A DNA stretch of 64,000 nucleotides from Rufibacter immobilis (GTDB lineage: Bacteria; Bacteroidota; Bacteroidia; Cytophagales; Hymenobacteraceae), in NCBI RefSeq assembly GCF_003721565.1, contig NZ_RJJE01000017.1, positions 1,290,636 to 1,354,635 on the forward strand. Reading direction: 5' to 3'. The notes beneath the pieces were generated by a model. The model was not told the DNA's origin. It saw only the letters and a program-made list of their open reading frames with translations, and did not search any database. Position 1 is the stretch's first letter, and every line of letters begins with the position of its first letter. Below are positions 1 to 8,863 of the stretch, piece after piece. Made by a program: the position numbers and the translations under genes.

Positions 1-12
1 TGAGCGCCGCGC

Positions 13-47
13 GTTTAGCGGCTCTTTTTCCGGAAACAAGCTAAAAC
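13..47 (-). repeat. palindromic element copy 1 (asymmetric)
   Basis: The conserved arm reads on the minus strand (GTTTAGCGGCTCTTTTT on the plus strand). The partner arm is degenerate and ends in CTAAAAC. It lies upstream of the first glycosyltransferase gene. Confidence 0.8.
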
Positions 48-94
48 TGGTTTCCGTTCGCTCACTTACACCCAATACCAGAAGCAGAACACCT

Positions 95-1414
95 TTGAAA
101 TCAACCGGCCCACATACTCCTCAACCTGCATTGCTCATCACGTATTACTGGCCCCCATCGGGCGGAGCTGGGGTGCAGCGCTGCCTTAAGTTTGTGAAGC
201 ACCTCCCAGAGTTTGGCATTGCCCCTACCGTAGTCACCGTTGATGACCGGCAGGCCTCTTACCCGGTCCTGGACCCTTCGCTCAACGCTGAGGTGCCCGC
301 CGGGGTAAACGTGATCCGGACGGGCACCCGCGAGCCTTTTGAGTTCTACAAGAAAATCACGGGCAAGAAAGACATCCCGTTCGGGGGGTTTGCCAATACC
401 GGCCAGGAAACCTGGAAGCAGAAGCTGTTCAAGTTCCTGCGGGGCAATCTGTTCATCCCAGACCCGCGCGTGGGCTGGAACCGGTACGCCTACGCCGCCG
501 CCAAGAAAGCGATTCAGGCGGGGGGCATCAAAGCGGTGGTCACTTCCAGTCCGCCCCATTCCACCCAACTCGTAGGCCTGAAGCTCAAAAAGCAGCTGGG
601 CATCAGGTGGATTGCCGACATGCGCGACCCCTGGACCGACATCTATTATTACCAGGACCTGAACCACACCGCACTGGCCCAGAAGCTGGACGCCAAATAC
701 GAGCGCGATGTGCTGGAACACGCCGATGCCGTGGTAGTGGTCTCTGAGGACATGAAACGCCTGTTCCTGAACAAATCCACCACGCTAGATCCGCACAAAA
801 TCCACGTGATTCCCAACGGTTATGACGAGGACGATTTCGTGCATCCGTCTGCGCCTTCTACTGAGGAGTTCATCATTACCTACACCGGTACCCTCACCGA
901 GGCCTATAACGTGGAAGGTTTCTTTCAGGCGCTCTGCGAAACCGTGACCCGCAACCCTTTGCTGCGGTACCGCCTGCGGTTTGTGGGAAAGGTGTCGCAG
1001 GAGATTAAGCGGCAGATTGAAGAAGCCGGCTTGCCTCTCATCACGGAGTATATTGACTACGTGCCCCACGAGGAATCCATCAAATACCTCATGGCCAGCA
1101 CCGTATTGCTGATGGCCATTCCGGACGTGCCCAACAACTTCGGGATTCTCACCGGCAAGCTGTTTGAGTACCTGGCCGCCAATAAACCCATCATCTGCAT
1201 TGGCCCCATCCACGGCGACGCCGATAAGATTCTGGATGAGTGCGGCGCGGGGCGGGTTTTCCATTACTCGGGCTATGCCCTTATTCTGGATTACCTCATG
1301 CAACTGAGCAAAACCTGGAAGATCAATACCAATCTGGACCTGCCCAGCATCAACTACACGCAGTATTCGCGCCGCTCCCTCACGGAACAGCTGGCAAAAC
1401 TGCTGGTAAAATAA
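95..1414 (+). CDS. glycosyltransferase, GT-B fold (GT4-like)
   Basis: Likely transfers a sugar from a nucleotide-sugar donor during surface or exopolysaccharide assembly at the cytoplasmic membrane face. The 439-aa protein has an N-terminal acceptor-side domain with YYWPPSGGAGVQR at residues 17-29, typical of GT4 enzymes. A C-terminal donor-binding domain carries GKLFEYLAANKPIICIG near residues 354-370. The only start giving a complete N-terminal domain is the TTG at 95; no ATG lies upstream in frame. A deacetylase and a flippase follow on the same strand, separated by gaps that hold palindromic repeats. Acceptor and donor cannot be read from the sequence. Confidence 0.85.
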   Translation: MKSTGPHTPQPALLITYYWPPSGGAGVQRCLKFVKHLPEFGIAPTVVTVDDRQASYPVLDPSLNAEVPAGVNVIRTGTREPFEFYKKITGKKDIPFGGFANTGQETWKQKLFKFLRGNLFIPDPRVGWNRYAYAAAKKAIQAGGIKAVVTSSPPHSTQLVGLKLKKQLGIRWIADMRDPWTDIYYYQDLNHTALAQKLDAKYERDVLEHADAVVVVSEDMKRLFLNKSTTLDPHKIHVIPNGYDEDDFVHPSAPSTEEFIITYTGTLTEAYNVEGFFQALCETVTRNPLLRYRLRFVGKVSQEIKRQIEEAGLPLITEYIDYVPHEESIKYLMASTVLLMAIPDVPNNFGILTGKLFEYLAANKPIICIGPIHGDADKILDECGAGRVFHYSGYALILDYLMQLSKTWKINTNLDLPSINYTQYSRRSLTEQLAKLLVK

Positions 1415-1418
1415 CGTT

Positions 1419-1458
1419 GCGTTTAGGGGCCGTTTTTCCAAAAACAGCCCCTAAACGC
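1419..1458. repeat. palindromic element copy 2 (near-perfect)
   Basis: Both 17-nt arms are present with one mismatch. It fills most of the gap between the glycosyltransferase and deacetylase genes. Confidence 0.85.
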
Positions 1459-1492
1459 ATACCATAACCGGAAAGAGCTTCGTTTTCTCCCC

Positions 1493-2812
1493 GTGAACAG
1501 CATTTTTGACTACGTCCTTTTCCATTTCCAGCGCCTCTACCATTTGCCCTCTCCCCTGGAGATCAGCTACGGGTTAGACGGCCGGAGCCGGGTTCAGGTC
1601 ACGCGCACCACCAGCACGTTTTTTGAGCGGCAGCAAGCCAAACCGGTGCAGACCGTCTGGAAAGAATGGCACGGCAGCAACCTCACCCTCTTCTTTGATG
1701 AAAGCCCAGACCAACCCTGGTTTACCCAAACGGAACAGGGGCACGTAGTGGTGCACTATGATCTGGTGGCCTCGGCGTTTTACCTGTTGAGCGGCTGGCA
1801 GGAATTTTACGGTCCGGAACGCGATTCATTTGGCCGCTATCCTTATAAAGCCTCGCAGCAGGCCCGCCACCGGTTCATCACCAAACCGCTGGTCAATTAT
1901 TACCTGGACATTCTGCGGGAAGCCGTTGCCCTCGCTTATGGGCAGGAGATTTTGCCCCGAAGCTGGAACGGAAAACCGTTTGCCACCTGCCTCACGCATG
2001 ATGTTGATTTTTGCCAGAGCGCCTGGAAAGTGGCCGGCAAACCAGCGCTTAAAAAAGGAAATTTGGGTGTATTCCTGAAGCTGGCCCAGCAAAAACTCAG
2101 GGGCCAGGATGCTTGGTTTAACCTCCCGCAGGTAGAACGCGAACTGAAGCAACTCCACGCCAAAGGCACTTTCTTTTTCCTGCCCGAGGCTGCTCCCTAT
2201 GAAGGCCACCCCAACGCCGACTATGACGTTTCCGCCCCTGAAATCCAGAACGAGATCAAACGGTTGGCCGCCGCCGGGCATGAGATTGGTTTGCACGGCA
2301 GCCACGGCACCGGCACCAACGCCCGGAAACTGCAAGCGGAGCGGGCCAAACTTCCCGCAAATGTAAAGGGAAACCGTTTCCATTATTTGCGCTTTGATCC
2401 CGTGAAAACCCCTGCCCTGCTGGCGGAGCTGAACTTACTGTATGACAGCACCCTGGGGTTCCCCGAGCATTATGGGTTCCGGAACAGCTATTGCCACCCT
2501 TTTAGGCTGTTCAACTTCAGGGAGCGGCAAATGTTGCCTGTCTGGGAAGTACCCCTGAACCTGATGGACGTGACCCTGCACCACCCCTATTACCTGCAAC
2601 TGCCCTCCGCTGAAGTCATGCCCGCCGTCACGCCCATGCTGGAGGAGATCATCCGGTTTGGCGGGGTGTTCACCTTGCTTTGGCACAATGAAAACTTCAG
2701 TGACTATGGCCTGGAAGAGGGAAAGTCGATTTTTCAGGAAATCACCCGCTTTCTCCAGAACCGCCAGACGTGTTTCCTGACCGCCGGTGAAGTGATCGGG
2801 CTGACGGAGTAG
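1493..2812 (+). CDS. polysaccharide deacetylase family protein
   Basis: Probable carbohydrate esterase 4-type N- or O-deacetylase acting on a polysaccharide or its precursor. The N-terminal half (about residues 1-150) looks like the DUF7033-type domain that often precedes this catalytic domain in Bacteroidota. The NodB-like part holds THDVD at 168-172 (metal and base aspartates) and HEIGLHGSH at 263-271 (metal histidines). No signal peptide is evident, so it may be cytoplasmic. Translation appears to start at a GTG. It lies between a glycosyltransferase and a flippase, which fits polysaccharide modification. The substrate is unknown. Confidence 0.82.
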   Translation: MNSIFDYVLFHFQRLYHLPSPLEISYGLDGRSRVQVTRTTSTFFERQQAKPVQTVWKEWHGSNLTLFFDESPDQPWFTQTEQGHVVVHYDLVASAFYLLSGWQEFYGPERDSFGRYPYKASQQARHRFITKPLVNYYLDILREAVALAYGQEILPRSWNGKPFATCLTHDVDFCQSAWKVAGKPALKKGNLGVFLKLAQQKLRGQDAWFNLPQVERELKQLHAKGTFFFLPEAAPYEGHPNADYDVSAPEIQNEIKRLAAAGHEIGLHGSHGTGTNARKLQAERAKLPANVKGNRFHYLRFDPVKTPALLAELNLLYDSTLGFPEHYGFRNSYCHPFRLFNFRERQMLPVWEVPLNLMDVTLHHPYYLQLPSAEVMPAVTPMLEEIIRFGGVFTLLWHNENFSDYGLEEGKSIFQEITRFLQNRQTCFLTAGEVIGLTE

Positions 2813-2891
2813 TTCCTGCGGTCATTCATTTTTGGGTGGCATAGCGAAAGCCACGGGAGAAGCTGCTATTTTTGTTTTTCGGGCCGAGGCT

Positions 2892-2927
2892 GTTTTGGGC
2901 CTGATTTTAGAAAAACGGCTCCTAAAC
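2892..2927 (+). repeat. palindromic element copy 3 (asymmetric)
   Basis: A degenerate left arm GTTTTGGGCCTGATTTT is followed by a conserved right arm ending GGCTCCTAAAC. It lies 15 bp before the flippase start codon. Confidence 0.8.
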
Positions 2928-2941
2928 GCCGCACGCACTCC

Positions 2942-4432
2942 ATGGATGTCATCCGCAAGCAGAGTTACCTGAATACTGTCATTTCCACCGTGGGCATGGT
3001 GATCGGGTACCTGAACACCGTATTGGTGCTCCCCTATTTCCTCGCCGACCCGGACAAAGTGGGCCTGACGCGTTTTCTGCTGAGCGTGTCGCCGGTGTTT
3101 GCGCAGTTTGCGGCCTTGGGGTTCACCAACACCAGCGCTCGCTATTTTCCCTACTTCCGGGACCGCGACAAGCAGCACAATGGTTTTCTGTTCCTGATGC
3201 TGGCCATTCCCATGCTGGGCTTTGCGGTGGTCACGGTGCTGTTCCTCTTCCTGAAACCGGCCGTTTTTGATCTGTATCGGGTCACTTCGCCGCTGGCGGT
3301 GGACTATTATTACTACATCATTCCGCTCAGTTTCTTCACGCTTCTGTTCCTGCTGCTGGATGCGTACCTGCGGGCGCTCTACAAAACCATTGTGCAGACG
3401 TTCTTGCAGGATTTCCTGGTCAGGCTCCTGACCATGGCCTGCGCCGCACTCTTCTATTGGGGCTTTGTTGATTTCCAGTGGTTCGTGATTCTGTTTATTG
3501 CGGCCAATTCCTGCACCGCGTTTATCTGTATTATTTATCTGCTCTGGCTGAAGCAATTCTTTGTGCGCCCGGGGCGCAATATGTTCCAGATTGTACCCAT
3601 CAAGGAAGTGGTGCAGTATGGTTTGTACGCTTTTCTGGGCAACATCTCCGGCACCATCATCACCTTCACCGACACGGCCATGATCATGGCGTACCGTGGG
3701 CTGTCTGATGTAGCTTATTATACCACCGGGTATTTTATCACCAGCGCCATTCTGGTGCCCTACCGCTCCATGAACAAGATTCTGAGTCCGCAGGTAGCCG
3801 ATCTGTTCAAGCAGCAGGACATGCCGGCGCTGGGGAAACTGTACAAGAACATGACCCGCGTGAACCTGCTCATTGGCTTGCTGCTTTTTCTGGGCATCTG
3901 GTGCAACGTAGACAACATCTTCGCGCTCATGCCCGCAGAATACAGCGCCGGACGTTACGTGATCTTGTTCATGGGCATTGCCCGTATCTTTGAGCTGGCC
4001 ACCGGCCTGAACGCCATGATTCTGGTCACTTCGCACAAATACCGCTATGACCTCATCCTGAACATCCTCATGGTGGCGCTGGTCATCTTCACCAATTACC
4101 TGCTCATTCCGCCCTACGGCATCAGTGGCGCGGCCTTCGCCTCCATGCTGGTGTTCATCCTGATCAATGTGTTCAGGGTGGCGTTTGTGGCGTACTTCTT
4201 CAAGATGCAGCCCTTCGGGTGGGATTCTCTGCTGCTGCTGCTCATTGCCGGAGCCGCTTACTTGGCTTCCTACGCGCTGCCGCAATTACCTCACCTACTG
4301 TTGGATATTGCCGTACGGTCTGTGCTGATCACGGGAGTATACGGAGGTTTGGCGGTGGGCTTGAAAGCGTCACCGGAGCTGAACGAAGGAATCAGGAAGA
4401 CCTTGCTGAAGTTTGGGGTTGGTAAGCGGTAA
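2942..4432 (+). CDS. polysaccharide flippase (Wzx/MATE-like membrane protein)
   Basis: A 496-aa, highly hydrophobic protein with roughly 12-14 predicted membrane segments and no soluble domain, the length and profile of Wzx-type O-antigen flippases of the MOP superfamily. It would move lipid-linked oligosaccharide from the inner to the outer face of the cytoplasmic membrane. The N-terminus (NTVISTVGMVIGYLNTVLVL) and a mid segment with GISGAAFASMLVFIL are typical of the family. It closes the rightward polysaccharide group and converges on the leftward glycosyltransferase at 4482, 49 bp away. The ATG start comes shortly after repeat copy 3. Confidence 0.85.
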   Translation: MDVIRKQSYLNTVISTVGMVIGYLNTVLVLPYFLADPDKVGLTRFLLSVSPVFAQFAALGFTNTSARYFPYFRDRDKQHNGFLFLMLAIPMLGFAVVTVLFLFLKPAVFDLYRVTSPLAVDYYYYIIPLSFFTLLFLLLDAYLRALYKTIVQTFLQDFLVRLLTMACAALFYWGFVDFQWFVILFIAANSCTAFICIIYLLWLKQFFVRPGRNMFQIVPIKEVVQYGLYAFLGNISGTIITFTDTAMIMAYRGLSDVAYYTTGYFITSAILVPYRSMNKILSPQVADLFKQQDMPALGKLYKNMTRVNLLIGLLLFLGIWCNVDNIFALMPAEYSAGRYVILFMGIARIFELATGLNAMILVTSHKYRYDLILNILMVALVIFTNYLLIPPYGISGAAFASMLVFILINVFRVAFVAYFFKMQPFGWDSLLLLLIAGAAYLASYALPQLPHLLLDIAVRSVLITGVYGGLAVGLKASPELNEGIRKTLLKFGVGKR

Positions 4433-4481
4433 GAGCATCAAAGGTCTGGTTACGCACATTCTCTGAGACTAGCTGAAGCTT

Positions 4482-5552
4482 TTAACCTACTAATTTTTGT
4501 AATAAACCTATCAATCCCCGCTCTCGCCGCTGCTCTGGATAATGGGAGGCCATGATTTCCCGTGCTTTTTGCCCCAGCTTCTGCGTGTTTTCAACTTCCA
4601 TAGCTTCCCTTACAAGTCTCTCCAGTAAATGAATGTTGCGCTGGGATAATACAAATCCGGTGTCGGCAATTAGATCGGGCATGGCTCCTACCTGGCTCAC
4701 GATGGGGACGCACCCGCACAGCATGCTTTCACTGAGGGCGTTGGGGAATCCTTCTGACATGGAAAGTTGCAAGTAAAAGGTATGGGCGCTATATACTGCT
4801 TTCAGATCCTCTAAAGGCATCTTGGGCAACAGTCGCACGTTGGCGGGTTGGTTGGGGAACTTGAAACCTTCTGGCGCCCCTACAATGGTGAAAGTAGCCT
4901 CCGGAACTCTGCCCGCTACCTCCAGAATCAGATCTACTCCTTTCAGGCGCTGGGTGAAACGCATGTTCAGGCCGGCGCAAACCGTCAGGAAAGAGTTGGG
5001 CTGGCGCTCTATAGTGAAATCTTGTTTCCAGAACTCAGCGTTGTACCCGTTGTAAATAACAGTATGGGGGGTGACAAGAGTTGGGCAATGGTACCGAAAT
5101 CCCTGGTGCGGAAAGTCATTAGTCTGATAGGTATAGTCTTGCCACACCAGTTTCTCGTGCACCGGCGCAATGTGGGCGGCCAACTGGTAAGACCAGCGAG
5201 CGAAACGTCCTAAGACCGGGTTGGCGAACACGCCGTACCCAATGCTGGGAAAGGAAACGCAGTCGGTGCCACCGGCCACAATGAGACAGGGTTTAGCGGC
5301 TATTTTTCCGAAAAGAGCCGGAAACCAGGAATGGTACCCGGCAAACATGCACACCAGCGCCTGAGCTTGCCAAATATGCCGCAGCAGGAAAAAGAGCTGC
5401 CCTAGCCAGACCAATGGCGTCTGCCACTTCTTTACGGGCAGAAAACCCTGGTGCCGCACCTCATACTCCTTCTGCATCAATGCCAGGTCCTTTACCACAA
5501 ACGAAGACTGAGCCGGGTAAAAGTAAAGCAGAATGGGTTTACGGGCAGACAT
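4482..5552 (-). CDS. glycosyltransferase (GT4-like) with an in-frame palindromic element
   Basis: A GT-B glycosyltransferase of 356 aa, last gene of the leftward sugar operon. The donor-side motif EGFPNALSESMLCGCVP (about residues 265-281) is the E-x7-E signature of GT4 enzymes, followed by VGAMPDLI. An early segment FAGYHSWFPALFG leads into CLIVAGGTDCVSFP. Residues about 76-87 (FPALFGKIAAKP) are encoded by a 35-bp copy of the palindromic element spread between genes in this window (5291-5325). The insertion keeps the frame open. The gene lies 21 bp downstream of the methyltransferase gene. The sugar transferred is unknown. Confidence 0.85.
   Translation of the reverse strand: MSARKPILLYFYPAQSSFVVKDLALMQKEYEVRHQGFLPVKKWQTPLVWLGQLFFLLRHIWQAQALVCMFAGYHSWFPALFGKIAAKPCLIVAGGTDCVSFPSIGYGVFANPVLGRFARWSYQLAAHIAPVHEKLVWQDYTYQTNDFPHQGFRYHCPTLVTPHTVIYNGYNAEFWKQDFTIERQPNSFLTVCAGLNMRFTQRLKGVDLILEVAGRVPEATFTIVGAPEGFKFPNQPANVRLLPKMPLEDLKAVYSAHTFYLQLSMSEGFPNALSESMLCGCVPIVSQVGAMPDLIADTGFVLSQRNIHLLERLVREAMEVENTQKLGQKAREIMASHYPEQRRERGLIGLLQKLVG
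5291..5325 (-). repeat. palindromic element copy 4, inside a glycosyltransferase gene
   Basis: On the coding (minus) strand it reads from GTTTCCGGCTCTTTTC to the conserved end AATAGCCGCTAAAC. It is translated as part of FPALFGKIAAKP. Confidence 0.75.
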
Positions 5553-5573
5553 AACCAGGAAAGCAGATAAATA

Positions 5574-6260
5574 CTACAACCACTTAGAAGCCAAGTCCTG
5601 CAATTTTAGGCTCACTTTTGATTTTGATGCGACCGTCTCCGGCACCCGGCGCTGTTTCAGGAGAATCCACTGGTAATCTTCTACCTGCGTGAACAGAGAA
5701 TAGCTTTCCAATTTGTGCAGGTACAAACCAGCGGCGTAGGTGTTGCGCAACAACTCATCAGAATGGATAGGCTGGTCAATCACCTGCAATAACTCCGGTT
5801 GGTGCTCCCGTACCCATGTGAGGTACAGCGGATGCGGAATATTGATGGCCACCGTGGAGTTTTCGTGCAGGTGCTGCGCGATGACCTGGAACAGGTTGGG
5901 GTGCTGCTCCAGCGGGATGTGCTCAATCACGTCTGGCAGCACCACGAAATCAAACTTCTCGGGGCGGCTGAAATCGATCATGTCAGACACCTGGAACTCC
6001 ACGTGGTTAAACTGCTGGTTGAACCGGCGGGCCATGTCAATGCTCTTGGGGCTGATGTCTACGGCCAGAACTTTCCCGTTAGGCGTGGCCTTGGCCAGCA
6101 GGTGCGTCACGGTGCCAATGCCGCAGCCAATCTCCAAAACCTTCGCTTCTGCGGTGAGACCTGCTTTCTTCAGGTTCTTCAGAATAGTCCGGTGCCGGAT
6201 GTGGATGCCTTTTTTGAACTGCTGCTCGGTATAGTCGTCGTAAAAATCAGATACACTCAT
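5574..6260 (-). CDS. class I SAM-dependent methyltransferase
   Basis: A 228-aa Rossmann-fold methyltransferase. Motif I VLEIGCGIGT (residues 41-50) binds S-adenosylmethionine. The acidic residue after strand 2 is in VDISPKSIDMA, and motif IV reads FDFVVLPDVIEHIP (about 104-117). Its place between sugar dehydrogenase/aminotransferase genes and a glycosyltransferase suggests it methylates a sugar or glycan end, but the acceptor is not visible. The ATG start is preceded by an AT-rich repeat tract (6261-6300), so it may have its own transcript or be read through from 6365. Confidence 0.85.
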   Translation of the reverse strand: MSVSDFYDDYTEQQFKKGIHIRHRTILKNLKKAGLTAEAKVLEIGCGIGTVTHLLAKATPNGKVLAVDISPKSIDMARRFNQQFNHVEFQVSDMIDFSRPEKFDFVVLPDVIEHIPLEQHPNLFQVIAQHLHENSTVAINIPHPLYLTWVREHQPELLQVIDQPIHSDELLRNTYAAGLYLHKLESYSLFTQVEDYQWILLKQRRVPETVASKSKVSLKLQDLASKWL

Positions 6261-6378
6261 TTTTTTAATTAAGAATTGGCAATTGAAAATTAAGAAGGAA
6301 TGGAAGGAATTAAGAACTGAATCAATGCCCAGTAAAAACTGGTTTAATCCTTACTTCCTGCTTCTCAATTCTTAACTC
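6261..6378. repeat. AATTAAGAATT-type repeat tract
   Basis: The gap between the methyltransferase and dehydrogenase genes holds AATTAAGAATTGGCAATT-like units. A partly inverse unit (TCTCAATTCTTAACTCCC) at its right end runs into the last codons of the dehydrogenase. Confidence 0.6.
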
Positions 6379-7387
6379 CCTTCAGCTCATAAATACGTTC
6401 AATAATCTCCACCACTTTGAGGCCCTCCAGGGCGTTGGTTGTAGCGAAGGTTTTGCCTTTGAGGGTGTCTATCACGTTCTCAAAAATGAAGTGGTGGTTG
6501 GCGGCGCTGCCTTTGTAGTGGCCGTAGTCGTTGGCCGGGCTGCTGGGCGGCAGTTGTGGCATCACATAATCCTGCACGTGGCAATACTCCACCTCGTTCA
6601 TGTACTGCCCGCCTACTTTAATGCTGCCTTTCTCGCCTATGATGGTCATGCTGCTCTCCAGGTTGCTGTCCCAGACGGCGGTGGAATAGTTGAGCGTACC
6701 CGCTCCGCCGTTCATGAACTCAAACTGGATGAGGCCGCTGTCCTCAAAATCGGTGAGCTGCTGGTGGTTGAAATCCATGAACCGGCCGCTGATGTTCTTG
6801 ATATCCCCGAAGAGCCAGTACATGATGTCTATAAAGTGGCTGAACTGCGTGAACAGCGTACCGCCGTCCAGGGTCTGGTCTCCTTTCCAGGTGCCGGCCT
6901 TGTAGTAGCGGGCGTCGCGGTTCCAGTAACAGTTGATCTGCACCAGGAAAATTTCGCCCAGTCGCTTCTCCGTGATCATTTCCTTCAGCCAGAGTGACGG
7001 CGGACTGTAGCGGTTCTGCATGACGCAGAACACCAGCTTAGACGTTTGCAGGGATTTGTAGATGATGCGCTCACAGTCTGCCTTGCTCAGGGCCATGGGC
7101 TTCTCGCAGACCACGTGGCTGCCGTTCTCCAGGGCCAGCATGGCCTGCTGGGCGTGAAAACCGTTGGGCGTACAGATGCAGATCACATCGGCTTTGGGGC
7201 CGTGGGCTAAGTACTCCTCCATAGACTGAAAGAACGGCACCCCAAAAGCCTCTACTTCCGGCTGGCGCGCCACATCTGTGTCAACCATGGCCACCAACTC
7301 CCCCTCCCCGTGCCGTTGCACCATGGTAGCGTGGCGTTTTCCAATATGGCCTGCGCCTATCACGGCAAATGTTATTTTCTCTGACAT
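6365..7387 (-). CDS. Gfo/Idh/MocA oxidoreductase (WlbA/WbpB-like)
   Basis: NAD(P)-dependent sugar dehydrogenase, 340 aa. The Rossmann motif VIGAGHIGKRH is at residues 9-19 and the family signature EKP at 95-97. The segment GGTLFTQFSHFIDIMYWLFG resembles WlbA/WbpB enzymes, which oxidise the 3-position of UDP-N-acetylglucosaminuronic acid before amination. The adjacent upstream gene encodes an aminotransferase like the one that acts next in that pathway. The matching acetyltransferase and the UDP-GlcNAc 6-dehydrogenase are not in this window. The substrate assignment is inference; the family call is firm. Confidence 0.85.
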   Translation of the reverse strand: MSEKITFAVIGAGHIGKRHATMVQRHGEGELVAMVDTDVARQPEVEAFGVPFFQSMEEYLAHGPKADVICICTPNGFHAQQAMLALENGSHVVCEKPMALSKADCERIIYKSLQTSKLVFCVMQNRYSPPSLWLKEMITEKRLGEIFLVQINCYWNRDARYYKAGTWKGDQTLDGGTLFTQFSHFIDIMYWLFGDIKNISGRFMDFNHQQLTDFEDSGLIQFEFMNGGAGTLNYSTAVWDSNLESSMTIIGEKGSIKVGGQYMNEVEYCHVQDYVMPQLPPSSPANDYGHYKGSAANHHFIFENVIDTLKGKTFATTNALEGLKVVEIIERIYELKGVKN

Positions 7388-7403
7388 GAATGTCTTCTTT
7401 CGC

Positions 7404-7439
7404 GTTTTGGGCCTGTTTTTGGAAAAAGAGCCCCTAAAC
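7404..7439 (+). repeat. palindromic element copy 5 (asymmetric)
   Basis: Arms GTTTTGGGCCTGTTTTT and GAAAAAGAGCCCCTAAAC, with no symmetry outside the core. It lies between the dehydrogenase and aminotransferase genes. Confidence 0.85.
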
Positions 7440-7447
7440 AGGATAAT

Positions 7448-7483
7448 GTAATTAGGAATTGGGAATTATGAATTAAGAATTCC
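7448..7483. repeat. AATTAGGAATT-type repeat tract
   Basis: Tandem-like AATTAGGAATT, GGGAATTATGAATT and AAGAATT units next to palindromic copy 5. Confidence 0.55.
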
Positions 7484-7504
7484 TTACACCTCACTCATTG
7501 ATTA

Positions 7505-8635
7505 TTATACTTTCATAAATGCCACTACGGCATCTGTGATGTACTGCTGCTGATCTTGAGTAAGTTCTGTGTGCATGGGCAGGGAAATCACCTTGCGGCA
7601 AAGCTCTTCCGAAACCGGGAAATCACTGGCTTTGTAGCCCAGATAGGCATAGGCCTCGTGCAAATGCAGCGGCACCGGGTAATATATCATGCTGGGAATT
7701 CCTTTGCTTTGCAGGTGAGCTTTCAACCCCTCGCGTTGCTCCGCCGGCACCTGTAAGGTATACTGATGAAACACATGCGAACTATAAGGAGCCAAGGTTG
7801 GAATCTTGACCTGCTCCAGTTCGGCGAAGGCCGCATCATAGAACATGGCCGCTTTCTGGCGTCTGAGGATGAAATCGTCCAGATGACCCAGCTTCACGTC
7901 CAGCAATGCCGCCTGCAGGGTGTCTAGCCGTGAATTCACGCCTACGCGGGAGTAGTGGTATTTCTTCTGTTGCCCGTGGTTAGCGATTTGTTGCAACACC
8001 GCCGCCAGTTCCTCGTCCTGCGTGAAAATAGCCCCGCCATCACCCATACAACCCAGGTTTTTAGACGGAAAGAACGAAGTGGTGCCAATATGGCCAATGG
8101 TTCCGGCGAAGGAGGTATTGCCCTCGGCATCTACGTATTGGGCACCAATGGCCTGGGCATTGTCTTCAATCACAAATAATTCCTGCGCAATAGCTAAATC
8201 CATGAGTTCTTCCATGGGAGCACACTGGCCGAACAAATGCACCGGCATGATGGCCACCGTTCGCTCCGTGATGGCGGCACGCACTTTAGCGGGGTCAATA
8301 CAGAAGGTGTCTGGCAGCACGTCCACAAACACCGGGGTTAGGCCCAACAGCGCAATCACTTCGGCGGTAGCCACATAATTGAAGGCTGGCACAATCACTT
8401 CACCACCCGCGGGCAAGTCCAGGGCCATGAGCGCAATCTGCAAGGCATCTGTGCCGTTGGCGCAAGGAATTACGTGGTCTACCTGTAGGTACTGGGCTAA
8501 ATGCTGGGAGAAGGTTTTCACCTGTGGTCCGTTGATGAAAGCTGTGCTCTCTACCACTACCTGCATGGCGGCGTCTATCTCAGGTTTAAGGCGTTGGTAC
8601 TGACCCTTGAGGTCCACCATCTGGAGTTGGTTCAT
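7505..8635 (-). CDS. DegT/DnrJ/EryC1/StrS sugar aminotransferase
   Basis: PLP-dependent aminotransferase of 376 aa that adds an amino group to a keto-sugar nucleotide. The cofactor lysine lies in SFFPSKNLGCMGDGGA (K near 188). It most resembles the WlbC/WbpE group, partners of the dehydrogenase encoded downstream, so the pair probably makes a 3-amino sugar for the surface glycan. The ATG at 8635 was chosen because a longer frame would begin at a TTG lying inside a TAnnTTTG promoter at 8654-8661. It heads the leftward operon. Confidence 0.87.
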   Translation of the reverse strand: MNQLQMVDLKGQYQRLKPEIDAAMQVVVESTAFINGPQVKTFSQHLAQYLQVDHVIPCANGTDALQIALMALDLPAGGEVIVPAFNYVATAEVIALLGLTPVFVDVLPDTFCIDPAKVRAAITERTVAIMPVHLFGQCAPMEELMDLAIAQELFVIEDNAQAIGAQYVDAEGNTSFAGTIGHIGTTSFFPSKNLGCMGDGGAIFTQDEELAAVLQQIANHGQQKKYHYSRVGVNSRLDTLQAALLDVKLGHLDDFILRRQKAAMFYDAAFAELEQVKIPTLAPYSSHVFHQYTLQVPAEQREGLKAHLQSKGIPSMIYYPVPLHLHEAYAYLGYKASDFPVSEELCRKVISLPMHTELTQDQQQYITDAVVAFMKV

Positions 8636-8653
8636 GCGTAAAAATATTGCAGG

Positions 8654-8661
8654 CAAATATA
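8654..8661 (-). promoter_or_regulatory. Bacteroidota -7 element for the sugar operon
   Basis: TATATTTG on the minus strand matches TAnnTTTG. Transcription would begin near 8648, giving a leader of about 13 nt before the ATG at 8635. Confidence 0.6.
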
Positions 8662-8863
8662 CAGATAGGAATCGGGAACCGTGCTTTCTAACCCCTGAAT
8701 ATTAAGAGCAGCCAATGCAAACCCAGCATTTCTTGAATATTAGTAAAGTTCAAAAGAAGTATTTATACGGTATACGTAAGCAACTTTTGAAACATACTTA
8801 TTATACCCACGTTAAAAGACAAATTAATATGGATCGCTTTATTAAAACCACAAGCTACAACCT

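Noticed and set aside
2822-4285. A long open frame (487 codons) antisense to the flippase gene
   Set aside because: Its translation is full of His, Gln, Glu and Arg with no domain, as expected from the complement of a hydrophobic gene. The flippase on the other strand is a clear family member.
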